This document shows, one piece after another, positions 1-5,302 of a DNA stretch of 5,302 nucleotides (its first letter is position 1; the number at the start of each line of letters is the position of its first letter). A program made the position numbers and the translations under genes. Source of the DNA: Chloroflexota bacterium (GTDB lineage Bacteria; Chloroflexota; Limnocylindria; Limnocylindrales; CSP1-4). The notes under the pieces are model-generated. The model worked only from the letters and a program-made list of their open reading frames with translations, was not told where the DNA came from and made no database searches. The stretch covers positions 1-5,302 of the forward strand of contig JACQEH010000198.1 of assembly GCA_016200675.1 (NCBI GenBank), read 5' to 3'.

Positions 1-306
1 CTCCACTCCGAGCTGGAGCGAGTGGATCGAGCCCGACGTGTACTGCGCCTCGCGGATGGCTCGGGGACCGAACCGGGCGCCCGGCCGGTGGCTGACCGCG
101 TCGTCAAACGGGGCGCCGACGACCGCCACGTCCGGCTTCCGCCGCGCCAGCTCGGCCGGGTCGCTGATCCACGGCAGCTTCATGAACGTGGTCGGGCCTA
201 CATACGTCGGCAGGTCGAAGTCGTCGTAGACGAGGTAGTCGTGGTCCCACCCGAAGCGGGCGGCGAAGACGCCGTCAGCGGGCAGCTTGCCGGGGCGCTC
301 GCTCAC
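1..306 (-). CDS. Agmatinase/ureohydrolase-family enzyme, N-terminal part (cut by window edge)
   Basis: This is an open frame from GTG at 306-304 to the window edge, 102 codons with no stop. Residues 59-85 read as a strand followed by GAPFDDAVSHRPGARFGPR and AIR. This is the conserved N-terminal block of the arginase/agmatinase/guanidinobutyrase (ureohydrolase) family, which hydrolyses guanidino groups to urea plus an amine using two Mn ions. The metal-binding His and Asp motifs (GGDHS-like and DxDxxD-like) would lie further downstream, outside the window, so catalytic competence and substrate cannot be judged. The first 45 residues (with TYVGPTTFMKLPW at 34-46) resemble the leader seen before this block in agmatinase-like proteins. 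The start is supported by GGAGG at 317-313, six bases upstream. It is separated by 154 bases from the M20 gene upstream on the same strand, and may have its own promoter. Agmatine, guanidinobutyrate, guanidinopropionate or guanidine are all possible substrates. Confidence 0.88.
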   Translation of the reverse strand, partial: MSERPGKLPADGVFAARFGWDHDYLVYDDFDLPTYVGPTTFMKLPWISDPAELARRKPDVAVVGAPFDDAVSHRPGARFGPRAIREAQYTSGSIHSLQLGVE

Positions 307-312
307 GCGATT

Positions 313-317
313 CCTCC
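313..317 (-). promoter_or_regulatory. Shine-Dalgarno site of the ureohydrolase gene
   Basis: The minus strand reads GGAGGAATCGC and then GTG. The GGAGG core is six bases from the GTG at 306-304, near-ideal spacing, and it decides this start because no ATG fits the frame nearby. Confidence 0.75.
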
Positions 318-331
318 GCGCGGCCTCACGT

Positions 332-344
332 CCGGGATGCCCGG
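332..344. repeat. Short inverted repeat CCGGG-ATG-CCCGG in the ureohydrolase leader
   Basis: Five perfect GC pairs enclose a three-base loop, 26 bases upstream of the GTG start. In RNA it could form a small hairpin just before the Shine-Dalgarno site. No T-run follows it, so it is not a recognisable intrinsic terminator. Such short GC stems occur by chance in DNA of this composition. Confidence 0.3.
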
Positions 345-355
345 CAAGGCCTTGC
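344..355. repeat. Perfect 12-base palindrome, possible operator
   Basis: GCAAGGCCTTGC equals its own reverse complement. It lies 37 bases before the ureohydrolase GTG and downstream of the candidate -10 at 409-414, where a repressor could bind. The half-site GCAAGG occurs again at 415-420, overlapping the candidate extended -10, and a near copy ACAAGG is at 359-364. That is the seen part. A role as a transcription-factor site is inference, and no known regulator is recognised. Confidence 0.35.
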
Positions 356-408
356 TGGACAAGGTCGCCGCCGGTTCGAGATCAGCCGTCCAGCGGGGCG
401 CCGTGGGC

Positions 409-417
409 ATCGTAGCA
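409..417 (-). promoter_or_regulatory. Candidate extended -10 promoter for the ureohydrolase gene
   Basis: The minus strand reads TGCTACGAT (417 down to 409), which fits the TGn-TATAAT extended -10 pattern with four of six hexamer matches. A -35 hexamer at the usual distance (about 437-432) is only GGCCGG, so it is not supported. Initiation would be near position 402, giving a leader of about 95 bases. It lies in the only substantial same-strand gap of the window, a sensible place for a promoter, but the match is weak. Confidence 0.25.
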
Positions 418-460
418 AGGTCCACGGGCGTCCGGCCGAGTGCGGGCGCCGTCGCCGCGC

Positions 461-1666
461 TCAGGGCTCGCCGCGGAACTCCCGCCAGGCCGCCTCGACG
501 AGGGCCGGATCGGCGAACAGGTCGTAGGCCGTCTGGGCGACGAGGGTCGCCGCCATGAGCGTCGTCTCATCGGCCATCGGCGTGACGGCCGCGTCCCGGA
601 AGAGCGTCGAGTGGCCGGGCGTCGGGAAGGGCGCGATGGCGAGGTCGGGATGGATCGCCGGGCAGACCCAGGAGACGTTCGTCATGTCGGTGCTGCCATA
701 GCTCGCGTCGTCGCCCTGGTCCTCGATCCCGTACGCCTCGGCATTGGCGACCCAGCGCCGGGCGAGGACGTCGTTGAGCTTCATCGTCCGCGACCCGCCC
801 GAGAAGGTGACCTCGACCGCGGTGTCGGTGGCGAGGGCGGCGGCTTCGCAGAGCTGCCGGAAGCGGGCCTGCATCGCCTGGTACTCGGTGTCGTCGTCGC
901 TGCGGACCATGAACCAGGCCACCGTCCTGTCGGGGATGGTGTTGGCCGTCGTTCCACCCTCCGTGATGATCCCGTGCACGCGGGCCGCGGGCCGGAGCTG
1001 CTGGCGCCACAGCCCGACCGACGTGAAGAGCAGGATCATCGCGTCGAGGGCGTTCTTGCCGAGCCACGGATCGGACGCGGCATGCGCCTCGCGGCCTCTG
1101 AACACGACGTCGATGTCGACCGAGGCGAGCGGCGCGATGAGGACGTGATTGCGGTCGCAGGGGTGGCAGAGCAGGGCCGCGTCCAGACCGTCGAAGAGGC
1201 CATCGTCGATCATCACCTGCTTGCCGCTGCCGTGCTCCTCGGCCGGGGTTCCGAGGAAGACGATCTCGCCCGCCAGGTCGTCGGCGATCGCGGCCAGGGC
1301 AATCGCGGCGCCGACCCCGGACGCGGCCATCGTGTTGTGGCCGCAGCCGTGCCCGAGCCCGGGCAAGGCGTCGTACTCGGCGAGGATCCCGATCCGCGGC
1401 CCGTTGCCGCCCCGATCCCCGCGGCGAACCGCACGGATCGCCGTCGCGAGACTGCCGGCCGGGAGCTCGACCTCGAAGTCGTGGGCCGCCAGGACATCTG
1501 CGCACCAGCCGGCCGCCCGGTGCTCCTCGAAGGCCGGCTCCGGGGCCGCATGGATGCGGTGTGAGAGCTCGAGGATCTCGGCTCGTGCCGCCTCGACGGC
1601 GAGGGCGATCCGTCGCTTGCCGTCGGCGTGTGGCTGGGCGGGGGCACGGTCGAGGCGAACGTTCAC
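461..1666 (-). CDS. M20-family metallopeptidase/amidohydrolase (PM20D2/AbgB-like)
   Basis: This is a 401-residue protein, normal length for the family and complete. Such enzymes cleave amide bonds of N-acyl amino acids, aminobenzoyl-glutamate or small dipeptides with a two-metal centre, in the cytosol; no signal peptide is seen. Visible landmarks are LSHRIHAAPEPAFEE (34-48), LAEYDALPGLGHGCGHNT (95-112), GTPAEEHGSGK (139-149), LLCHP (165-169), the dimerisation-domain AHA (194-196), GGTTANTIP (237-245), GSTDMTNVS (324-332), AIHP (337-340) and PGHS (350-353). By analogy with M20D enzymes, Cys108, His110, Glu143/Glu144, His168 and His352 are the likely metal and catalytic residues. The GTG at 1666 is chosen because AGGAGG sits eight bases upstream. 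The in-frame ATG at 1843 would overlap the membrane gene by 146 bases and add a low-complexity Ser/Pro-rich stretch. It starts 31 bases after the membrane gene. The exact substrate is unknown. Confidence 0.92.
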   Translation of the reverse strand: MNVRLDRAPAQPHADGKRRIALAVEAARAEILELSHRIHAAPEPAFEEHRAAGWCADVLAAHDFEVELPAGSLATAIRAVRRGDRGGNGPRIGILAEYDALPGLGHGCGHNTMAASGVGAAIALAAIADDLAGEIVFLGTPAEEHGSGKQVMIDDGLFDGLDAALLCHPCDRNHVLIAPLASVDIDVVFRGREAHAASDPWLGKNALDAMILLFTSVGLWRQQLRPAARVHGIITEGGTTANTIPDRTVAWFMVRSDDDTEYQAMQARFRQLCEAAALATDTAVEVTFSGGSRTMKLNDVLARRWVANAEAYGIEDQGDDASYGSTDMTNVSWVCPAIHPDLAIAPFPTPGHSTLFRDAAVTPMADETTLMAATLVAQTAYDLFADPALVEAAWREFRGEP

Positions 1667-1674
1667 TGGCTGGA

Positions 1675-1680
1675 CCTCCT
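1675..1680 (-). promoter_or_regulatory. Strong Shine-Dalgarno site of the M20 gene
   Basis: The minus strand reads AGGAGG, a perfect anti-Shine-Dalgarno complement, eight bases before GTG at 1666-1664. It settles the start of the M20 gene against a longer reading from 1843. Confidence 0.85.
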
Positions 1681-1697
1681 GGGTCGCTCGATACGGG

Positions 1698-2072
1698 TCA
1701 TCGGCCGCTGGAGAGGGTGGTCTCGGCGACGAGGACCAGGGCAACGATGAACAGCGCGATCTGGGGCTGGAAGAGCGCTTCGACCCGAAGGACGACGAGC
1801 AGGAACACGACGAAGGCCACCCAGGCGCCGCGGCGAACCGCACGGGTCCAGGCGCCGCGGTAGGCCATCCGGCGGTTGCGGGCGAACGGGGCGAGCCAGA
1901 AGAGCGGCACCGACGTCAGGCCCACCGCGGTCCCCATGGCCGCGGCTCCGACGTAGCCCGCCACCGGGACGATCTTCGGGTCCTGGGTCAGGACGATGAC
2001 GCCGACCGCCAGCCACGCGGCGAAGGCGGCACCGAAAAAGGCCAGGTTCGTCCGGCGGTCACGTGCCTCCAT
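1698..2072 (-). CDS. Small four-helix membrane protein, function unknown
   Basis: A 124-residue protein that I do not recognise. It has four likely transmembrane segments: about 10-29 (AFFGAAFAAWLAVGVIVL), 35-62, 82-100 (AWVAFVVFLLVVL) and 104-118. The basic N-terminus (ARDRR) and the Arg-rich loop 65-81 place both on the cytoplasmic side by the positive-inside rule, so both ends should face the cytoplasm. No catalytic motif is visible. The ATG at 2072 overlaps the end of the HAD gene by 14 bases, suggesting translational coupling; no clear Shine-Dalgarno precedes it. The in-frame ATG at 2120 would add 16 polar, Pro/Arg-rich residues and a longer overlap, so it is less likely. The M20 gene follows after 31 bases. 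Hydrophobic composition, overlap and strand agreement make it a believable gene; a specific role cannot be given. Confidence 0.72.
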   Translation of the reverse strand: MEARDRRTNLAFFGAAFAAWLAVGVIVLTQDPKIVPVAGYVGAAAMGTAVGLTSVPLFWLAPFARNRRMAYRGAWTRAVRRGAWVAFVVFLLVVLRVEALFQPQIALFIVALVLVAETTLSSGR

Positions 2073-2889
2073 GGGCCGAGTGTACGGGCGGCGGGTCGGC
2101 GAGTCGGGACGGCAGGTCATCGAGGGCGTCGAGCTCCAGGTCCGCGCTCACGTCGCCCGTCGGAACCGAGGTCGGGAGCGGCGTGTCGCCCTGCTGGTCC
2201 CGCAGGTATGCGGCTCGCCAGCCGGCCATCCGTGCCCCGACGACGTCGGCCGCCCAGTCGTCGCCGACATGGAGCAGCTCGCCCGGGCGGCGTCCGAGCG
2301 CCTTCTCGACGTGGGTGAAGATCGCCGGGTGCGGCTTGATCGTCCCGATCCGCTGCGAGACGAAGATCCCGCGGAGGAACGGCAGCCAGCCCGCGGCCTC
2401 CGCGACGCGGTCGATCGTCGCGGCCAGCGGCCAGTTGGAGAGGATGGCGACCTCGAAGCCGCGGAGGGTGAGCTCCGCCAGGACCCGCCGGCTGCGCTCC
2501 GGTGGCCGGATGCTCGCCACGAAGGCGTTGCTGTAGGTCCCAACGACCAGGGCGACCTCGTCGGCGCTGGACCGGCCCGCTGCCTGCAGATCGTCCCAGG
2601 GTCCGTGGTCCGGGCCGGCGAGGCCCCGAAGGCGGGCCAGTACACGGGAGGCGCGCTGGTCGAGATCGACTTCGCGGAAACGCGGCACCTCCTCCCGGAA
2701 CTGCCGCTCGCGTTCCTCCGACCAGATGGCGAGGAACGACGCGGGCGTGCCGAGGCCGAGCGTCGCCGTCGCCTGGGCGGCGGTGATCTCGACGACGCGG
2801 CGCAGCGCGCTTCGCTCGACCGGGACGAGCGTGTTGCCGAAGTCGAGGGTGACGGCCCGGACGCCCCGGATCGGGGATGGCGTGGTCAG
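2059..2889 (-). CDS. HAD-superfamily hydrolase (dehalogenase/phosphatase-like), start uncertain
   Basis: The HAD core is clear. Motif I is AVTLDFGNTL (residues 12-21 when counted from the CTG at 2889), with nucleophile Asp16. A helical cap spans about 25-130. Motif II is AILSNWP (Ser151), motif III IGTIKPHP (Lys185), and motif IV HVGDDWAADVVGARMAGW (Asp210, Asp211, Asp215). It ends with the usual LxLDALDDLP tail. At 276 residues from CTG it is a little longer than many HADs of this type. The second motif I position, normally Asp in phosphatases, is Gly18, so it may not be a standard phosphatase; the substrate is unknown. No ATG, GTG or TTG occurs in frame between the helicase stop (2921) and motif I. 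CTG at 2889 has GAGG seven bases upstream and is my choice. The frame stays open upstream to TTG 3099 or ATG 3120, but that would overlap the helicase by about 180-200 bases. The stop is at 2059-2061. Confidence 0.82.
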   Translation of the reverse strand: MTTPSPIRGVRAVTLDFGNTLVPVERSALRRVVEITAAQATATLGLGTPASFLAIWSEERERQFREEVPRFREVDLDQRASRVLARLRGLAGPDHGPWDDLQAAGRSSADEVALVVGTYSNAFVASIRPPERSRRVLAELTLRGFEVAILSNWPLAATIDRVAEAAGWLPFLRGIFVSQRIGTIKPHPAIFTHVEKALGRRPGELLHVGDDWAADVVGARMAGWRAAYLRDQQGDTPLPTSVPTGDVSADLELDALDDLPSRLADPPPVHSAHGGT

Positions 2890-2920
2890 GTGCCTGCCTC
2901 GCGAGCGGTCGACGACCCGC

Positions 2921-5302
2921 TCATCGTGCCGCGCTCGCGGGACAGATGTCGCGGAAGGGGCAGTAGCTGCAGGCCATCGGCTCGGATCGCGGCGCGTAGT
3001 GGCGGGCCCGGATTCCGGCTGCCGCGCCCGCGATCTTCGTCCTGGCCCTGGCCAGCCGGTCCGGCTCGACCGCGGCTCGGCCGATGAGGCCGGAATCAAG
3101 GAAGTGGAGCTGGACGGCATCCGGGAGGCGCCCCGTCATCGCCTCGTAGGCCATGGCGTAGATCTGGAGCTGGAGCGAGTCGCGGGTCCGCTGCCGGGCC
3201 TTGACCGGGTCGCGCACGTCGCTCGACTTGTAGTCGGTGATCGTCACCGTCTCGCGACCAAGGAGCTGGAGGGTCGGCTCGACGACGTCGGCCCGAGGGT
3301 GCGAGGCCGCGGCGAGTGCCGCAGCCGGGTCGGGCTCGGGCCCGCTGCCGGTCCCAACGATGTCGACGCGATCGAAGCGCCCCCGGATGCGGTCGCCGTC
3401 GAGCGAGAAGGCGAACTCGCGCTCGACCCACGCCGGCCTGACGGCACCCGGGGCCAGCTGGCCGGCCCGGAACCCGCGGAGCGCCCGGCGAGCTGCCTCG
3501 AGTCGCGCCTGTTCGTGCGCGCGCGAGACAAAGCCCTCGTTCGTCCAGGCCCGATCGAGGACGGCGTCAAGCTCCTCCTCGGAGAGGACCCTCCCGCGGG
3601 CCTCGGCCCGGTGGAACTCCTGGACGGCCTGGTGGAGTGCGGATCCGTAGACGATCGAGTGGTGGGGGGCCGTGGGAATCCGCAGCACCTGAGCGTACTG
3701 GTAGCGACGCGGGCAGGTCAGGTAGGCGTCGATGGCGGAGTGGCTCAGGAGCAGCGGCCCTTCGATCGGGCCATCGTTCGTCGGTCGCTCGAGGCGAGAC
3801 ACGGGTTCCAGCGCGGCGAGCTTCTGGCGCGGGTCCAGGGCCGGAGCGCCCACGGCGGCGTCGACGGCGGGCAGGTCGAGGGCCTCGAGGACGAACGGCG
3901 AGACGCGCCGCAGCCTGGCTCCGCCGTAATCGGCGGCGTGGGTGAGGATGAGCTCGTCGCGGGCCCGGGTCATGGCCACGTAGAAGAGCCGCCGCTCCTC
4001 GGGCAGGTGCGGATCTCCCGTCGGGGGCGTGCCGCCGACGAGCTCGTCCGGGAGGGCCAGCGGATCTCGCCGCGACGCCGAAGGGAATCGCCCTGCCGCG
4101 AGGCCGGGCAGGACGACGACCGGGAACTCGAGGCCCTTGGCCTTGTGGACCGTCATGACCGCGACCGCATCGAGGTCGGGGTCCGGATCCGCCGTCGCGG
4201 GATCGTCGCCCGCATCGATCAGGGTCGCGAGGTGCGGTGCGAGAAAGACCGCGCGATCGTCGACGAGGAGGGCCGAACGCGCCCGGACGATGTCGAAGAA
4301 GCGGGCGATGTTGGCGAGCGCCGCTTCCGCGGCCGCCGTCCCGGCGGCCGCCAACGATGCCAGCCAACCCGAATCCCGGAGGAAGGCGTACACGACCGCA
4401 CCGGCCGGCCGGGCATGGGCGAGGTCCTGGAGCCGGCGGAGGTCCCCCACGAGCCGGGCGATCTCGGCTCGTCCAGGGGCCGTCACGATCGGCCCCTCGC
4501 CTCGGCCGTCGATGTCCTCGAGCACCTCCCACGTCGAGCGATGGGTGCGCCGGGCCGTCGCCATCACGGCCGAGAGGTCCGCCCCCGGGACGGCGTAGAC
4601 GTCGGAGGCTGCCAGGGCATAGACGTCGGCGCTGGCATGGAGATCCGCGACCGCTCGGAGGACCGAGAGGAGCAGGCGGACCTCCGGGCGGCCGTACAGG
4701 CCGGATGTGCCTGCGAAGCGCCATGGGACGCCCGCCACGTTGAAACTTCGGAGGATCGGATCGGCGTCGGCGTTGGCGCGGACGAGGACGGCGAGGTCGC
4801 GGGGGTGGGCGCCGGCGTCGATGCGCCGCCGGAACTCGCCGGCGATCCAGTCGCTCTCCTCCGCGCCGGTGGCGAAGGCGCGGTGGCGGACCGGCAGCGC
4901 GGCCGCGACCGGGCGCTGCGGGAGGAGGAGCTTGGAGATGCCGACGCGGCTCTCGAGGCGATCCGGATCGTTGAAGCGGATGAGCCGGTGGGCGGCGTCG
5001 AGGATCGGGGCGGTGGATCGGTAGTTGCGGCGGAGGACGACGGTTCGCGCGCCCCGATGCCGCTCCCGGAACTCGAGGATGTTGCTGATCGCGGCGCCCC
5101 GGAAGCGGTAGATCGACTGGTCGTCGTCACCCACCACCGTGACGTTCCGATGGCGTTCCGCCAGCACCTCAACGAGGGCCGACTGGACCGGGTTCGTGTC
5201 CTGGAACTCGTCGACCAGGACGTGTCGATAGCGGGCCTGGACGGTACGGCGCACCGCGGGCGATTCGCGGAGGAGGCGGAGCGCCATCGCGACCTGGTCA
5301 CC
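2921..5302 (-). CDS. UvrD/Rep-type helicase fused to a PD-(D/E)XK nuclease with Fe-S cysteines (N-terminus outside window)
   Basis: The frame is open to the window edge; 793 C-terminal residues are visible, numbered here from 5302. The missing part should hold Walker A and motif Ia. Superfamily 1 motifs follow in order: motif II VLVDEFQDTNPVQ (28-40), motif III VVGDDDQSIYRFRGA (56-70), motif IV LRRNYRST (90-97), motif V VMTVHKAKGLEFPVVVLPG (382-400), and motif VI EERRLFYVAMTRARDEL (435-451). The end is a RecB/AddB/Cas4-like nuclease: SHSAIDAYLTCPRRYQY (520-536), YGSALHQAV with His557, GRFDRVDI with Asp644/Asp647, TITDYKSS with Asp690 and Lys692, and QLQIYAMAYE (711-720). Cys530 with Cys778, Cys781 and Cys787 (CSYCPFRDIC) matches the split four-Cys iron-sulfur signature of AddB and Cas4. 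All catalytic residues are present, so it is probably an active ATP-driven translocase and nuclease for double-strand break processing, as in AdnAB or AddAB. A partner subunit could be encoded upstream, outside the window. Stop at 2921-2923. Confidence 0.95.
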   Translation of the reverse strand, partial: GDQVAMALRLLRESPAVRRTVQARYRHVLVDEFQDTNPVQSALVEVLAERHRNVTVVGDDDQSIYRFRGAAISNILEFRERHRGARTVVLRRNYRSTAPILDAAHRLIRFNDPDRLESRVGISKLLLPQRPVAAALPVRHRAFATGAEESDWIAGEFRRRIDAGAHPRDLAVLVRANADADPILRSFNVAGVPWRFAGTSGLYGRPEVRLLLSVLRAVADLHASADVYALAASDVYAVPGADLSAVMATARRTHRSTWEVLEDIDGRGEGPIVTAPGRAEIARLVGDLRRLQDLAHARPAGAVVYAFLRDSGWLASLAAAGTAAAEAALANIARFFDIVRARSALLVDDRAVFLAPHLATLIDAGDDPATADPDPDLDAVAVMTVHKAKGLEFPVVVLPGLAAGRFPSASRRDPLALPDELVGGTPPTGDPHLPEERRLFYVAMTRARDELILTHAADYGGARLRRVSPFVLEALDLPAVDAAVGAPALDPRQKLAALEPVSRLERPTNDGPIEGPLLLSHSAIDAYLTCPRRYQYAQVLRIPTAPHHSIVYGSALHQAVQEFHRAEARGRVLSEEELDAVLDRAWTNEGFVSRAHEQARLEAARRALRGFRAGQLAPGAVRPAWVEREFAFSLDGDRIRGRFDRVDIVGTGSGPEPDPAAALAAASHPRADVVEPTLQLLGRETVTITDYKSSDVRDPVKARQRTRDSLQLQIYAMAYEAMTGRLPDAVQLHFLDSGLIGRAAVEPDRLARARTKIAGAAAGIRARHYAPRSEPMACSYCPFRDICPASAAR

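Larger units (their letters stand above)
307..460. other. Intergenic leader between the M20 and ureohydrolase genes
   Basis: This is the only sizeable gene-free stretch of the window. It contains the candidate promoter, the palindrome, two small inverted repeats and the Shine-Dalgarno site listed separately. I see no T-run terminator after the M20 stop, so read-through into the ureohydrolase gene is possible. I recognise no riboswitch class in the roughly 95-base leader. Confidence 0.6.

Noticed and set aside
421..460. Intrinsic terminator after the M20 stop
   Set aside because: GC-rich partial inverted repeats exist (GGCG/CGCC arms with a long loop) but there is no compact stem and no T-run on the minus strand.
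440..1564. Long plus-strand open frame (374 codons) opposite the M20 gene
   Set aside because: It is the antisense of a clear M20 enzyme. Its product is Arg/Gly/Glu-rich with no recognisable domain, as expected in high-GC DNA where opposite-strand stops are rare.
1667..1843. M20 gene extended to ATG 1843
   Set aside because: The 59 extra residues are low-complexity and lie over the membrane gene, while GTG 1666 has a perfect AGGAGG at ideal spacing.
1149..2318. Plus-strand open frame (389 codons) spanning the membrane gene and parts of the M20 and HAD genes
   Set aside because: It runs antisense to three genes on the minus strand and its product is low-complexity Arg/Pro/Ser-rich with no motif.
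1996..3087. Plus-strand open frame (363 codons) opposite the HAD gene and the helicase end
   Set aside because: The minus strand encodes intact HAD motifs I to IV in order here, and the plus-strand product shows no domain.
2890..3120. HAD gene extended to ATG 3120 or TTG 3099
   Set aside because: The extra residues are Ser/Arg/Pro-rich shadow sequence of the helicase C-terminus, including its Fe-S cysteine region; an overlap of about 180-200 bases between two real domains is unlikely, though the lack of another standard start leaves some doubt.
2921..3400. Cas4 and a CRISPR association for the nuclease domain
   Set aside because: The cysteine pattern is shared with AddB/AdnAB-type helicase-nucleases, the domain is fused to an SF1 helicase, and no repeat-spacer array or other cas gene is present.

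Overview
The window is about 70% GC. It has no tRNA, rRNA, CRISPR array, insertion sequence or long repeat that I can see. Every gene I can support lies on the minus strand, so transcription runs from position 5302 toward position 1. The third-position G/C codon use, GTG starts with strong Shine-Dalgarno sequences and a UvrD-type helicase fused to a RecB/Cas4-like nuclease suggest a high-GC bacterium. A Chloroflexota (Limnocylindria-like) or actinobacterial genome would fit, but this is inference from composition and protein style, not a database match.

In the direction of transcription the layout is as follows. (1) 5302-2921: the C-terminal 793 residues of a superfamily 1 helicase with a C-terminal PD-(D/E)XK nuclease domain and four cysteines placed like an AddB/Cas4 iron-sulfur cluster. 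Its N-terminus, with the Walker A motif, is outside the window. (2) About 2889-2059: a HAD-superfamily hydrolase with no ordinary start codon in a sensible place and a Gly instead of the second Asp of motif I. (3) 2072-1698: a 124-residue, four-helix membrane protein of unknown function that overlaps the end of the HAD gene by 14 bases. (4) 1666-461: a complete M20 metallopeptidase/amidohydrolase of the PM20D2/AbgB-like type, with a GTG start and a perfect AGGAGG. (5) 306-1: the first 102 codons of an agmatinase/ureohydrolase-family enzyme, cut by the window edge.

Genes 1 to 4 are spaced 31 bases or less, or overlap, so they look like one transcription unit, although their functions (DNA repair, phosphoester or related hydrolysis, membrane, amide hydrolysis) do not form an obvious single pathway. 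A 154-base gap (307-460) separates gene 5. It holds a candidate extended -10 promoter, a perfect 12-base palindrome and two smaller inverted repeats, so the ureohydrolase may have its own regulated promoter. The M20 and ureohydrolase genes together hint at breakdown of amide- or guanidino-containing nitrogen compounds. This is largely an ordinary chromosomal region. The points worth a second look are the HAD start and active site, the helicase-nuclease architecture and the ureohydrolase leader.
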